NCBI RefSeq assembly: GCF_024170285.1
Contig: NZ_JALJXV010000008.1
Location: forward strand, 62,001-126,000
Length of the DNA stretch: 64,000 bases
Direction: 5' to 3'
Origin: Natronocella acetinitrilica
Lineage (GTDB): Bacteria > Pseudomonadota > Gammaproteobacteria > Nitrococcales > Aquisalimonadaceae
The notes beneath the pieces are model-generated. The model was not told the origin of the DNA. It was given only the letters and a program-made list of their open reading frames with translations, and made no database searches. Position 1 is the first letter of the stretch. Each line of letters opens with the position of its first letter. The position numbers and the translations under genes are program-made. This document shows positions 39,599 to 49,454 of this stretch, piece after piece.

Positions 39599-41221
39599 TC
39601 AGAGTGCCGCGGCTGCGGTGGCGGCAGCGATCTCCCGGGGTCGCCGCGGACCGGCGTCACGGATCTCCGCCGAGGCCTGATCCTCGAACTTGCGGAAATT
39701 CTCATGGAACAGGGCTGCGAGGTGCTGGGCCGTTTCCTGGTAAGCAGCGTGATCGGGCCAGTTGTTCTCCGGAATCAGCACGTGCTCTGGGACGCCGGCG
39801 CAGTGCGTCGGCACGGCGACCCCGAATACGGGGTCGGTTACCGTCGGTGCCTGTTCCAGTGATCCGTCGTGTATGGCGTCGATGATGGCCCGGGTGTGGG
39901 CGATGCTCATGCGCTGGCCAACGCCGTAGGGGCCGCCGGTCCAGCCCGTGTTAACCAGCCAGACGGAGACTTCGTCGCGGCGGATGCGCTCCGCCAGCAA
40001 CTCGGCATAACGTGTCGGGTGCCAGACCAGGAACGGGGCGCCAAAGCATGAAGAAAAGGTCGCCTCCGGTTCGGTCACGCCCATTTCGGTGCCGGCCACC
40101 TTCGCCGTGTATCCACTGATGAAGTGGTACATGGCCTGGGCCGGGGTGAGCTTGCTCACCGGGGGCAGCACGCTGAATGCGTCACAGGTGAGGAAGACCA
40201 CGTTCTTGGGCTTGCCGGCGATGCAGGGGAGCTTGGCGTTCGGAATGAATTCCACGGGGTAGGAGCACCGGGTGTTCTCCGTGATGCTGCCGTCGCGGTA
40301 GTTCACCTCCCGGGTCGTCGGATCGAAAACCACGTTCTCCAGTACTGCACCGAAGCGAATCGCCTGGTAGATATCCGGTTCGGCCCGGGGGTCCAGGTCG
40401 ATCACCTTGGCGTAGCAGCCACCCTCGATGTTGAAAACGCCGTCGTCCGACCAGCAGTGTTCGTCGTCGCCGATGAGGGCGCGACGAGGATCCGCGGAGA
40501 GGGTGGTCTTGCCAGTGCCGGAGAGGCCGAAGAAGATCGAGACATCGCCGTTGTCGCCCTGGTTCGCCGAGCAGTGCATGGACAGCACGTTATTCTTGGG
40601 CATCAGGTAGTTCATGATGGTGAACACGCCCTTTTTCATCTCCCCGGCGTATTCCGTACCGAGGATGATGAATTCGCCACTGTCGAGGCAGAGGCTGACG
40701 CTGGTCTGGCTGTCGACGCCGTCAATGCTGTCGTCCGCGCTGGCCCGCCCGGCGTTGTAGATCACGTAGTCCGGTGTGCCGAATTCCGCCAGTTCGTCCT
40801 CGGTGGGACGAATCAGCATGTTCCGCATGAACAGGGCATGGTAGGCGCGTTCGCAGATGATGCGGATGCGCACCCGATGGGCGGGATCCCATCCGGCGAA
40901 GCCATCAATGACAAACAGCCGTGGCTGTGCACCCAGGTGGGCAAGCGCCTGGGCACGCAACGCGTCGAATGATTGATCCGACAGGCCCTTGTTTACCGGA
41001 CCCCACCAGATATCGGCTTCGGTTTGCCCGCCAAGCACCAGGCGCTTGTCCTTGGGGCTGCGACCGGTCTTTGCACCGGAGCGCGCCATGAGCGCACCCG
41101 TGGCGGAGATGGCGGTGCCGGGCTCATGCGTCAGGGCAAACTCGTAGAGTTGCGCTGGCGCCGGATTGCGCAGGACCTGTGGCCCGTCGATACCGTAGTC
41201 TGCGAGAGTGAACCGGTCCAT
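39599..41221 (-). CDS. pckA: Phosphoenolpyruvate carboxykinase (ATP)
   Basis: Converts oxaloacetate to PEP, the entry step of gluconeogenesis from acetate and fatty acids. 540 residues, same as E. coli. P-loop (kinase-1a) GLSGTGKTTLSADP at about residue 242, metal-binding GDDEHCWSD, FNIEGGCYAKVIDL, and the R/G-rich YRDGSITENTR segment. It fits with aceA, glcB and the fad genes as part of a gluconeogenic gene set in this window. The upstream 357-bp interval to the divergent ABC exporter holds its promoter. Confidence 0.97.
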   Translation of the reverse strand: MDRFTLADYGIDGPQVLRNPAPAQLYEFALTHEPGTAISATGALMARSGAKTGRSPKDKRLVLGGQTEADIWWGPVNKGLSDQSFDALRAQALAHLGAQPRLFVIDGFAGWDPAHRVRIRIICERAYHALFMRNMLIRPTEDELAEFGTPDYVIYNAGRASADDSIDGVDSQTSVSLCLDSGEFIILGTEYAGEMKKGVFTIMNYLMPKNNVLSMHCSANQGDNGDVSIFFGLSGTGKTTLSADPRRALIGDDEHCWSDDGVFNIEGGCYAKVIDLDPRAEPDIYQAIRFGAVLENVVFDPTTREVNYRDGSITENTRCSYPVEFIPNAKLPCIAGKPKNVVFLTCDAFSVLPPVSKLTPAQAMYHFISGYTAKVAGTEMGVTEPEATFSSCFGAPFLVWHPTRYAELLAERIRRDEVSVWLVNTGWTGGPYGVGQRMSIAHTRAIIDAIHDGSLEQAPTVTDPVFGVAVPTHCAGVPEHVLIPENNWPDHAAYQETAQHLAALFHENFRKFEDQASAEIRDAGPRRPREIAAATAAAAL

Positions 41222-41578
41222 GCTGCCCGTCCTCCGGATTCGATGATTTTGTTGGCGTTTTGTAGCTGCTGGAAGTCCGTCTGCCCATCTACTGTGGGCT
41301 ATCTCCGAGATGCTCGCATAGATTATGAACCTTGTCGCCCGCTTCGGCGGCTTCGAATGCCGCCAGATACCGACAGCATTAACATCAAAAGTTTATAAAA
41401 CAAAGTAAAAACAGAAGTTTAAGAATTTATTTTAAAGTTGATTGTTTCGTCAAGAATCAGCTACAAACGGGCTACAAATTTCCCTTTAATCGCTCCTACT
41501 CCGTGGGCGGGGCTTTCAACTCGAGCGACAAAGGCCCATCCTGCTGCAAGTTCACTGACTGCCTATGGAGCAGAATTC
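41222..41578. other. 357-bp divergent intergenic region, pckA / ABC exporter
   Basis: No gene seen. The centre and right part (about 41370-41470) is strongly A/T-rich compared with its surroundings, with runs such as AAGTTTATAAAACAAAG and TTTATTTTAAAG. Promoters for both divergent genes are expected here. I did not find a convincing -35/-10 pair with correct spacing for either gene, nor a terminator. Confidence 0.6.
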
Positions 41579-43393
41579 TTGCGCGCCCAGACCACAGGTG
41601 ATGACGAGCCTCAGCGACGGCCCGACTGGCGCATTCTGCGCAGCCTGCTCCCCTATTTGATGGAGTACCGCGGCCGGGTCTTCCTGGCCCTGGCCTGCCT
41701 GACCCTCGCGAAACTCGCCAACGTCACCGTACCCATTGCCCTGAAATACATCGTCGATCACTTCGAGGGCCGCGCCGAAGCACTGATCGCGGTGCCCCTC
41801 GGCCTGGTGGCGGCCTACGGTTTGCTGCGGTTCAGCGCCGTGTTCTTCAGTGAGTTGCGTGATGCGGTGTTTGCCCGGGTTGCAGAACGGGCCATGCGCC
41901 GGGTGTCCCTCGCGGTCTTCGAGCACCTCCACCGGTTGGAACTGGCCTTCCATTTGTCCCGTCGGATGGGTGGACTGGCCCGGGATATCGAGCGAGGAAC
42001 GACGGGAATCAGTTTCTTGCTGCGCTTCACGCTATTTAACATCCTGCCGACGCTGCTGGAGATAGCGATGGTGGCGGTGATCCTGGTGGTGGCTTTCAGC
42101 CCCGGGTTTGTCACCACCGTGCTCGCGGCGGTGGGTGTGTATATCTTCTTCTCCATCGTGGTGACGGAGTGGCGAACGCGTTTCGTGCGCGAGTCCAATG
42201 AGATGGACAGCCAGTCCAACACCCGGGCCATGGACAGCCTGCTGAACTACGAGACGGTGAAGTATTTTGGCAACGAGCGTTTCGAGGCGGAGCGCTATGA
42301 TCACAATCTGGCCGCCTGGGAGGCGGCACGGATGAAAAACCGCCTGTCCCTGGCGGCGCTCAATTCCGGTCAGGCCCTGATCATAGCCGCTGCAGTTACG
42401 GTGATGATGATGATGGCCGCGAGCCAGGTTGCGGATGGCCGCATGAGCCTGGGTGATCTGGTCATGGTCAATGCCTACATGATCCAGCTCTTTATCCCCC
42501 TCAATTTTCTTGGCTTTGTCTATCGGGAAATCAGACAGGCCCTGGTGAGCATCGAGCGCATGTTCCGCTTGCTGGAAACCAACGAAGCCGTCGTCGACGC
42601 CCCGGACGCGGTGCCGTTGCAGCCTGATGGCGGCGAACTCCGCTTCGACTCGGTGGCTTTCGGCTATCAACCCGAGCGCACCATTCTTCGCGACCTGAAC
42701 TTCACGGTTCATCCCGGGCAGACTGTCGCCATCGTCGGCCCCAGTGGTGCCGGCAAGTCAACCATTGCGCGCCTGCTGTTCCGCTTCTACGACGTTAATG
42801 AGGGGCGAATCCTGATCAATGGGCAGGATATCCGCGACGTCACCCAGGAGAGCCTGCGTCGGGCAATCGGGGTGGTTCCCCAGGACACCGTGCTGTTCAA
42901 CGAATCCATTTACTACAACATCGCCTATGGCCGCCCCGACGCGCCCAGGGAAGCCGTGCTGGACGCGGCGCGTCGGGCCAATCTGCAGGGCTTTATCGAT
43001 CGGTTGCCCGATGGTTATGACACCCGGGTCGGTGAGCGCGGGTTGAAGGTGTCCGGCGGCGAGAAGCAACGCATCGCCATCGCCCGCATGCTTCTGAAGG
43101 ATCCGCCAATCCTCATTCTCGACGAGGCGACATCGGCCCTGGACAGCCATTCCGAGCAGGCCGTGCTGGCGGCTCTGGCGGCGGCCACCGTGCGCCGGAC
43201 CACCCTGGCCATCGCCCATCGGCTGTCCACCATCATGAACGCCGACGCGATACTCGTGCTGGATCAGGGGCGGGTGGTGGAGCAGGGCACCCATGTCCAA
43301 CTGCTGGCTGCTGGCGGGCTCTATCACGCGCTGTGGCAACAGCAGCAGCACAGCCTTGATCGCGATGCGTCCGAACAGGGTAGGGCAGACTAG
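41579..43393 (+). CDS. ABC exporter, Atm1/ABCB7-like (fused permease and ATPase)
   Basis: 604 residues from TTG 41579, chosen because GGAG lies 8 bp upstream and the earlier residues of the open frame look non-coding; typical Atm1-type length is about 600. Six transmembrane segments span residues about 35-310, with NEMDSQSNTRAMDSLLNYETVKYFGNE matching the glutathione-binding region of Atm1 proteins. The ATPase has Walker A GPSGAGKST, signature VSGGEKQR, Walker B ILILDEATSALD and the H-loop AHRLST. Family members export glutathione-linked or heavy-metal thiol compounds. It is coupled to a 4-TM protein downstream (TAGTG overlap). Confidence 0.9.
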   Translation: MRAQTTGDDEPQRRPDWRILRSLLPYLMEYRGRVFLALACLTLAKLANVTVPIALKYIVDHFEGRAEALIAVPLGLVAAYGLLRFSAVFFSELRDAVFARVAERAMRRVSLAVFEHLHRLELAFHLSRRMGGLARDIERGTTGISFLLRFTLFNILPTLLEIAMVAVILVVAFSPGFVTTVLAAVGVYIFFSIVVTEWRTRFVRESNEMDSQSNTRAMDSLLNYETVKYFGNERFEAERYDHNLAAWEAARMKNRLSLAALNSGQALIIAAAVTVMMMMAASQVADGRMSLGDLVMVNAYMIQLFIPLNFLGFVYREIRQALVSIERMFRLLETNEAVVDAPDAVPLQPDGGELRFDSVAFGYQPERTILRDLNFTVHPGQTVAIVGPSGAGKSTIARLLFRFYDVNEGRILINGQDIRDVTQESLRRAIGVVPQDTVLFNESIYYNIAYGRPDAPREAVLDAARRANLQGFIDRLPDGYDTRVGERGLKVSGGEKQRIAIARMLLKDPPILILDEATSALDSHSEQAVLAALAAATVRRTTLAIAHRLSTIMNADAILVLDQGRVVEQGTHVQLLAAGGLYHALWQQQQHSLDRDASEQGRAD

Positions 43394-43836
43394 TGCGCGG
43401 CGGCAAGTCAGCGCGTGAGTCGTTGATCCGGGTGTTGTTTCCCGATGAATCCCGTGCTCTCCCCGGGCAGCGCTGGATCCGCATCGGCCTGCGCACGCTG
43501 CATCTGATTGGCGTTGCCGGACTGGGCGGTGCCTATCTTTACGAAGCAGCGCCGCACAGCTGGCTGCCATACTTCTGGCTGACCATGGCCACCGGCCTGC
43601 TCATGGTGATGCTGGAGGTCTGGAGCAACGCGATCTGGCTGTTGCAGATCCGGGGGCTGGCCATCGTGTTCAAGGTGCTACTCCTGGTCGCCATCGCGCT
43701 CCACGATGTCGCGGCACTGCCGTTGATCCTGATGGTGATTGCCATTTCCGGCGTGATTGCCCATGCCCCGGGCAATCTGCGTTATTACTCTCCGTACCAT
43801 CGACGCCGGCTCGAGCGTCTCAGTGATGCCCGCTGA
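43393..43836 (+). CDS. Integral membrane protein of unknown function, coupled to the ABC exporter
   Basis: 147 residues starting at GTG 43393, whose G is the last base of the exporter stop (TAGTG). Four hydrophobic segments at about 34-52, 58-78, 84-102 and 105-122 suggest a small polytopic protein; the basic tail ends YYSPYHRRRLERLSDAR. I do not recognise a named family. A loose likeness to CopD-type four-helix membrane proteins is seen but no metal-ligand His/Met pattern is convincing. Coupling suggests it works with the exporter. Confidence 0.78.
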   Translation: MRGGKSARESLIRVLFPDESRALPGQRWIRIGLRTLHLIGVAGLGGAYLYEAAPHSWLPYFWLTMATGLLMVMLEVWSNAIWLLQIRGLAIVFKVLLLVAIALHDVAALPLILMVIAISGVIAHAPGNLRYYSPYHRRRLERLSDAR

Positions 43837-43933
43837 TCGGGCCTGATTTTTTCTGCAGACTTTATTAGTCTTGCCCGCCGAGCCGAGTGCTTTCGTGGCG
43901 TCGGCGCGTTTGGGCAAAACAAGGACTCCCCCA

Positions 43934-45205
43934 ATGCAGGAACGATACTCCGATCCCGTCTGGCGAGAAGCGCTGGCCGGATCCCAGATGCTGTTGGTCG
44001 CCTTTGGTGCGCTGGTGCTGATGCCGCTGATCACCGGGCTCGATCCCAGCGTTGCGCTGTTCACCGCCGGTGTCGGGACGCTGATCTTTCACCTCGTCAC
44101 GGGCAAGCAACTGCCAATTTTCCTGGCGTCGTCCTTCGCCTTCATTGCGCCTATCGGCGTGGCTACCGGCGAGTTCGGTCTGTCTGCCACCATGGGTGGT
44201 CTCATGGCGGCAGGGATCACCTACATGCTCCTCGCAGGTGCCGTGAAGTTGAACGGCACCGGCTTTGTGGACCGGCTGTTGCCGCCGGTGGTCATTGCGC
44301 CGGTGATCATGAGCATCGGTCTGGGCCTGGCTCCCGTGGCGGCCAACATGGCCATGGGCCGCACCGGCGACGGTGCTGCCGAACTCGTGCCGTATACCAC
44401 GGCAATCGTCATCGCGGCCATTTCCCTGGGCGTGACCATCGTCGTGGCCGTGCTGGGTCGCGGCCTGTTCCGCCTGCTGCCCATCCTGTTCGGCGTGCTG
44501 GCGGGCTATCTGGCGTCCTTCGCGGTGGGCATTGTTGATATTTCCACCATCACCGATGCGCCGTGGCTCACCGTGCCCGCTTTCAGCGCGCCCAGTTTCC
44601 ACTGGGGCGCGATCCTGTTCATGCTGCCGGTGGCCATCGCGCCCGCCATCGAACACGTGGGCGACGTGCTTGCCATCAGTAACGTGACCCGGCGCAATTA
44701 CCTGCGTAAACCCGGCCTGCATCGGACGCTATTCGGTGATGGCCTTGCCACCACGGCGGCGGCCAGTGTCGGTGGACCGCCCAACACCACCTACTCGGAA
44801 GTAACCGGCGCCGTCATGCTCACCCGCAACTTCAACCCCAACATCATGTTATGGGCCGCGGGAGTCGCCATCGTATTGGCCTTCGTTGGCAAGTTCGGCG
44901 CCGTGCTGCAAGCGATTCCGGCCCCCGTGATGGGCGGTATCCTCTGCCTGCTGTTCGGGTCCATTGCAGTGGTTGGCCTGAATACGCTGATCCGTCATCA
45001 GGTCGATCTCTCCCAGGCCCGCAACCTGATCATCGTCGCCGTGACGCTGGTGCTTGGTATTGGTGGCGTCGTGGTGGGTGGTACCGCCATCGGCCTGCAG
45101 GGTATTGCCCTGGCCAGTGTGGCGGCAATCCTGCTCAACCTGGTGCTGCCGGGCTACACCGCATGGCGCCGCGACGACGAAGACGAGCCGCGGCAGGCGG
45201 GTTGA
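43934..45205 (+). CDS. uraA: Uracil-xanthine permease (NCS2/UraA family)
   Basis: 423 residues from ATG 43934 with AAGGA upstream. About 14 hydrophobic segments with the NCS2 motifs: the QMLLVAFGALVLMPLITGL first helix, the half-helix region PPVVIAPVIMSIGLGLAP, the substrate-binding AIEHVGDVLAISNV (Glu plus His) and GGPPNTTYSEVTG. Proton-coupled uracil uptake is known for E. coli UraA (429 aa). No upp or pyrimidine genes are adjacent. An NCS2 paralog with other substrate remains possible. Confidence 0.88.
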   Translation: MQERYSDPVWREALAGSQMLLVAFGALVLMPLITGLDPSVALFTAGVGTLIFHLVTGKQLPIFLASSFAFIAPIGVATGEFGLSATMGGLMAAGITYMLLAGAVKLNGTGFVDRLLPPVVIAPVIMSIGLGLAPVAANMAMGRTGDGAAELVPYTTAIVIAAISLGVTIVVAVLGRGLFRLLPILFGVLAGYLASFAVGIVDISTITDAPWLTVPAFSAPSFHWGAILFMLPVAIAPAIEHVGDVLAISNVTRRNYLRKPGLHRTLFGDGLATTAAASVGGPPNTTYSEVTGAVMLTRNFNPNIMLWAAGVAIVLAFVGKFGAVLQAIPAPVMGGILCLLFGSIAVVGLNTLIRHQVDLSQARNLIIVAVTLVLGIGGVVVGGTAIGLQGIALASVAAILLNLVLPGYTAWRRDDEDEPRQAG

Positions 45206-45207
45206 GG

Positions 45208-46056
45208 TCAGTGCCGCGGCCGGTGCCGGGGGCGGGGCCTCGGTATGAGGCGTTTGCCCAGGGATGGCGGCTGGAAAACGGCGTCGCCGCGGCGGCTACG
45301 ATCGACATCCGTTGCCGCCGCCTCCATCAGTTCGTGGAGCATCCGTCGTGCGGCGGCGTCCGTCCTGGGGGCCAGACGATCCCTGTCGTCGGCTGTCAGC
45401 AGTTGCTCCAGGAATTGCAGTTCCCCGGAGATCCGCCGCAGCGGGCCGATGTAGAGGCGGTGCAGGGCGCGGCTCACGCCGACCACCGGAAAGCGGTTTT
45501 TCACGGCCCATCCACCGCTGGCGCGGGCGTGCCACTCGCTCGAGCGAAGCAGGCGCATCATCTCCCGGTGGGCGGCGGCATGTGTCCGCCGCAGCCTGCC
45601 GCTTCTGGCCGCTTGCCGGAGGGCGTGCAGGTGCCGGTGGAGTAGTCTGCGGTTTTCGATAATTCGCCGCAGGCTGTGTTCCGTTTTCTGGCGTCGCCGG
45701 TTTTTGAACGCCCGTTCCACGGACGGCTGGAGCAGGGGCGTCTGAATGAGCACGTCGGGGATCCGACGGCCCTGGCATGCGCCCCTGTCAAACCAGGCGA
45801 GGGCCTCGACCGCGGTACGGGGGTGCTGCGTTTCTTCTGGCAGTGCGGCGAGCGTCTCCAGGAGAGTGCTTGTATCGACGTTCCCGGCGCCGGCAAAGTG
45901 TTCCCGCAACGCTGCGCCAGCCGTGAAATTGACGACGATGGCAAGCATGTCCTCACGCAGATAGCCTGGCCGCAATCGATAAACCCGGGCCACCGCGTCA
46001 GCGTGTTCCCTGCAAAGCTCGGTCAGTGTCTGCCAATAGCGTTGCTCGTCAGCCAT
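45208..46056 (-). CDS. Hypothetical protein with Arg/Pro/His-rich tail
   Basis: 282 residues from ATG 46056 (MADEQRYWQTL), which has AGGTACC upstream. I do not recognise a family. It is largely helical and strongly basic from about residue 110 on (NRRRQKTEHSLRRIIENRRLLHRHLHAL, then HAAAHREMMRLLRSSEWHARA). It ends in a PRPRHRPRH tail. No membrane segment or signal peptide is seen. It stops 2 bp from the convergent uraA stop, and is divergent from the SseB-like gene. A nucleic-acid or acidic-partner binding role is conceivable from charge alone, nothing more. Confidence 0.7.
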   Translation of the reverse strand: MADEQRYWQTLTELCREHADAVARVYRLRPGYLREDMLAIVVNFTAGAALREHFAGAGNVDTSTLLETLAALPEETQHPRTAVEALAWFDRGACQGRRIPDVLIQTPLLQPSVERAFKNRRRQKTEHSLRRIIENRRLLHRHLHALRQAARSGRLRRTHAAAHREMMRLLRSSEWHARASGGWAVKNRFPVVGVSRALHRLYIGPLRRISGELQFLEQLLTADDRDRLAPRTDAAARRMLHELMEAAATDVDRSRRGDAVFQPPSLGKRLIPRPRPRHRPRH

Positions 46057-46148
46057 GGTCGGTACCTGTAAGGACCTGATCCCATTGTAGTGCCCCTGCG
46101 CCGACAAGACATCCGGCACGTCGCTGTGATGGTCATGTTAGACTGTAA

Positions 46149-46169
46149 GGGTTGGTTAAACCCTAACCC
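46149..46169. promoter_or_regulatory. Imperfect palindrome between divergent hypothetical and sseB-like genes
   Basis: GGGTTGGTTAAACCCTAACCC reads as nested half-sites GGGTT/AACCC and GGTT/AACC. It lies 93 bp from one start and 56 bp from the other. It could be an operator; no regulator is known. Confidence 0.3.
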
Positions 46170-46224
46170 ACTGGGGGTGACCCGAGCCCCCCGATGCCGA
46201 GCCGGCCCCATCCGGCGGAGGTCC

Positions 46225-47022
46225 ATGGAACCGACTACCGACCAGCCCAACGTCCTCGAACATGCGCTCAGCCGCGCCCACCAGCAGCCGGCCATGCGGC
46301 CCGATTTCTATCGCGCCCTGCTGCGCTCGGAGATCTATCTCATTGGCAGCAGTTCACCGGCCGACAGCACCCGGTCCGGCCAGGAACTGACGCTTATGCA
46401 GTGGGAAACCGAGCGTGGCGAGCGGGTGATTCCCGTATTCACGTCGCTGGAGGAGGTTCGCCGCTCAATCGACAGCGAGGAGCAGGTGTTGCGCATGCCC
46501 GGTGCCCAGCTCATGGCCCTGGGTACTGACGTCCCATTGGTGCTCAATCCGTTGTCAGAATTGCAGGAGATCCTCTCGCCGGACGACGTGCAAGCTCTGG
46601 CGGCAGGGCACCTCCCGGGCGTCGATGCGGTTGCGAGCCGCCAGCATGAAGCCGGCCGGCCGCGGCGGGTAGGGCCTGCCAGGCCCTATCCAGCCATCCT
46701 GGTGGATGCGCTGACGACGCTGTTCGTCGGTCGCCGTGAAGTGCGTGCTGCCTGGTTATGCGCCATGGAGCCGGAGTTGCGTGGCGATCCCGACCAGTTG
46801 CTGGTCGGTCTGGACCTTGAACCCGATACCTTCGAGCAGGTCTCCGAGGACGTCATCTACGTTGCCAGCAGAGTCGAGGAGCGAGGCGGTTTCGTCAGCG
46901 CCGATGTTCTCGAGTTGGGCGACTCTCCGCTGTCTCGTCAGGTACGGGCTGTAGCAGAGCCCTTCTACAGCCGGAGCTGGGGTGAGCGAATCACCGATCC
47001 ACTGCTCCCCGGGCACGCCTGA
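46225..47022 (+). CDS. SseB-like protein (SseB N- and C-terminal domains)
   Basis: 265 residues from ATG 46225 (GGAGGT upstream). N-terminal SseB domain: RSEIYLIGSSS, GQELTLMQWETERGERVIPVFTSLEEVRRSI, PLVLNPLSELQEILSPDDVQAL. The C-terminal part (DALTTLFVGRREVRAAWLCAMEP, LLVGLDLEPD) matches the SseB C-terminal domain. E. coli SseB was named for enhanced serine sensitivity and its molecular role is unclear. Single gene followed by a strong terminator. Confidence 0.82.
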   Translation: MEPTTDQPNVLEHALSRAHQQPAMRPDFYRALLRSEIYLIGSSSPADSTRSGQELTLMQWETERGERVIPVFTSLEEVRRSIDSEEQVLRMPGAQLMALGTDVPLVLNPLSELQEILSPDDVQALAAGHLPGVDAVASRQHEAGRPRRVGPARPYPAILVDALTTLFVGRREVRAAWLCAMEPELRGDPDQLLVGLDLEPDTFEQVSEDVIYVASRVEERGGFVSADVLELGDSPLSRQVRAVAEPFYSRSWGERITDPLLPGHA

Positions 47023-47037
47023 TCACGTGCAGACAAG

Positions 47038-47066
47038 AAAAAGCCGGCAATCTGCCGGCTTTTTTT
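47038..47066. terminator. Bidirectional rho-independent terminator (sseB-like / glcB)
   Basis: AAGCCGGCA (47041-47049) pairs with TGCCGGCTT (47053-47061), loop ATC. It is flanked by AAAA on the left and TTTTT on the right, so it works for the plus-strand sseB-like gene and for the minus-strand glcB, which stops at 47093. Confidence 0.88.
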
Positions 47067-47092
47067 CTGTTTTGCTACCGTCCTGATCGGAC

Positions 47093-49255
47093 TCAGGTGC
47101 CCTTCAGCTCCCGTCTCCGGCGGTGCAGCACCGGCTCGGTGTAGCCACTGGGCTGCTCGCGGCCCTTGAACACCAGGTCGCAGGCAGCCTTGAAGGCGAT
47201 ACCGTCAAAGCTCGGGGACATGTTGCGATAGGCGGGATCGCCAGCGTTCTGGCGGTCAACCACCTCGGCCATGCGCTTCATTGTCTCCATCACCTGCTCT
47301 TCGCTGGCAACGCCATGGTGCAGCCAGTTGGCGATATGCTGGCTGGAGATGCGCAACGTTGCACGGTCTTCCATCAGCCCCACATCGTTGATGTCCGGCA
47401 CCTTGGAGCAGCCGACACCCTGGTCGATCCAGCGGACCACGTAGCCGAGGATGCCCTGGGCGTTGTTGTCCAGTTCCTGCTGGATCTCCTCTGCGCTCCA
47501 GTTGGGGTTGTTCTCCACCGGAACCGTGAGGATGTCGTCAAGACTGGCGCGTCCGCGGCTCTTGAGTCGCGATTGCACTGCCTGGACGTCAACCTGATGG
47601 TAGTGCAGGGCATGCAGGGTGGCCGCCGTGGGGGAGGGCACCCAGGCACAGTTCGCGCCTGCCTTGGGATGGCCGATCTTGGCTTCCAGCATCTCGGCCA
47701 TGCGGTCGGGCTTCGGCCACATGCCCTTGCCGATCTGGGCATGACCCTGCAGGCCGCACTCGAGGCCTACATCGACATTCCAGTCCTCATAGGCCTTGAT
47801 CCAGGGCTCACCCTTGATGTCGTCCTTGCGCTTGAAGGGGCCGAGTTCCATGGATGTGTGGATCTCATCGCCGGTGCGATCGAGGAAGCCGGTGTTGATG
47901 AAGATCACCCGCTCCCTGGCGGCACGGAGGCATTCCTTCAGGTTGACGGTGGTGCGTCGTTCTTCATCCATTACCCCGATCTTCAGGGTGTTGCGGGCAA
48001 GACCGAGAGCGTCTTCCACACGATTGAGAATCTCACAGGCAAAGGCGACTTCTTCCGGGCCGTGCATTTTCGGCTTGACGATGTAGACGCTGCCTTCCCG
48101 TGAATTGCTGACCCGCCCCAGGCCCTTGAGGTCGTGCATGGCGCACAGCGACGTGATCATGCCATCGAGCATGCCTTCGGGGATCTCGTTGCCCTGCTCG
48201 TCGAGCACCGCCGGCGTTGTCATCAAATGACCGACGTTGCGCACCAGCATGAGTGCACGCCCCGGCAGCGTCAGTTCGCCGCCCTCGGCCAGAGTGTAGG
48301 TGCGGTCCGGGTTGAGCTGACGGGTGATCGTCTTGTCACCCTTCTTCACCTGCTCTTCCAGGTCGCCGCGCATCAGGCCCAGCCAATTGCGATAGACCAG
48401 CACCTTGTCGTCGCCGTCCACAGCGGCGATGGAATCCTCGCAGTCCTGGATTGCGGTAAGCGCCGATTCCAACACCACGTCCTTGACGCCGGCGGGGTGT
48501 CGCGAGCCGATGGGGTGGCTGCTGTCGATCTGGATTTCCAGATGCAGGTTGTTCTTCTGCAGGAGAATGGTCTCCGGCGCATTCTGTGGGCCGACGAAGC
48601 CGACAAACTGCGATGGATCCTTCAGGCTGGTGGTGCCCCCTTCCAGTGACACCTGGAGCTTGCCGGCGTCGATCCGGTAGCCGGTGACGTCGGCATGGCT
48701 GCCAGTCTCTAGAGGTGCGGCGTCGTCAAGCATGGTAGCGGCGTGCTTGACCACGGCGTCGCCACGATCGGGGTTAAACCCGCCGGTCTTCTCCAGCCCA
48801 CCGTCCTCGGGAATGATGTCTGTGCCATACAGCGCGTCGTACAGGCTTCCCCAACGGGCGTTACCCGCATTCAGCGCGAAACGGGCATTCATCACGGGAA
48901 CCACCAACTGTGGCCCGGCGATAGTCGCGATTTCAGGATCAACGTTGGACGTCGTTGCCTGGAAATCTTCCCCCTCTGGAAGGAGATAGCCGATTTCCTT
49001 GAGAAACTGCTTGTACTCTTCTGCGTTATGCGGCTGCCCTTTGCGTTCGCGATGCCAGGCATCGATTTTCGCCTGGAGGCGATCGCGCTTTTCAAGCAAC
49101 TCGCGATTACGGGGACCAAGATCACGAACCATGCGGCCGAGTTCCGTCCAGACATGGTCGGCTTCTATCCCGAGGTCGGGCGTGACTTCGTTGGCAATCA
49201 GGTCATACAGCGGCTTGGCAACCTGCAGGCCACCGATGGCTATTCTCTCGGACAT
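47093..49255 (-). CDS. glcB: Malate synthase G
   Basis: Condenses glyoxylate with acetyl-CoA to malate, second step of the glyoxylate shunt. 720 residues, matching the monomeric G isoform (E. coli 723) rather than AceB. Visible parts: [39 protein letters not shown] (catalytic region), [15 protein letters not shown] and [27 protein letters not shown] precedes ATG 49255. It stands alone without the glcDEF glycolate oxidase genes, so it probably serves the shunt together with aceA. Confidence 0.97.
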   Translation of the reverse strand: MSERIAIGGLQVAKPLYDLIANEVTPDLGIEADHVWTELGRMVRDLGPRNRELLEKRDRLQAKIDAWHRERKGQPHNAEEYKQFLKEIGYLLPEGEDFQATTSNVDPEIATIAGPQLVVPVMNARFALNAGNARWGSLYDALYGTDIIPEDGGLEKTGGFNPDRGDAVVKHAATMLDDAAPLETGSHADVTGYRIDAGKLQVSLEGGTTSLKDPSQFVGFVGPQNAPETILLQKNNLHLEIQIDSSHPIGSRHPAGVKDVVLESALTAIQDCEDSIAAVDGDDKVLVYRNWLGLMRGDLEEQVKKGDKTITRQLNPDRTYTLAEGGELTLPGRALMLVRNVGHLMTTPAVLDEQGNEIPEGMLDGMITSLCAMHDLKGLGRVSNSREGSVYIVKPKMHGPEEVAFACEILNRVEDALGLARNTLKIGVMDEERRTTVNLKECLRAARERVIFINTGFLDRTGDEIHTSMELGPFKRKDDIKGEPWIKAYEDWNVDVGLECGLQGHAQIGKGMWPKPDRMAEMLEAKIGHPKAGANCAWVPSPTAATLHALHYHQVDVQAVQSRLKSRGRASLDDILTVPVENNPNWSAEEIQQELDNNAQGILGYVVRWIDQGVGCSKVPDINDVGLMEDRATLRISSQHIANWLHHGVASEEQVMETMKRMAEVVDRQNAGDPAYRNMSPSFDGIAFKAACDLVFKGREQPSGYTEPVLHRRRRELKGT

Positions 49256-49334
49256 GGACTAAGCCTCCTCCCGCTATCGGGTGTGGGGCGCCGCACGAGG
49301 ACCCTGTCGGGCGGCGATGATCAGTTCAGCGCAT

Positions 49335-49363
49335 ATCATAGACCATAAATGGAATCAGGTCAT
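49335..49363 (-). promoter_or_regulatory. Candidate sigma-70 promoter of glcB
   Basis: Read on the minus strand: ATGACC (49363-49358), 17-bp spacer, TATGAT (49340-49335). The -10 box matches 5 of 6 and the -35 box 4 of 6 consensus positions. Transcription would start near 49328, about 73 bp before the ATG. Sequence match only. Confidence 0.4.
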
Positions 49364-49454
49364 CATGAACGCTTCGGCAATCAACAAGAGTCTGTTTTTA
49401 ATGAATTAAATGGAATTTAAATAAAATGGAAACCGTGTCCATAATCAGGTTTTT

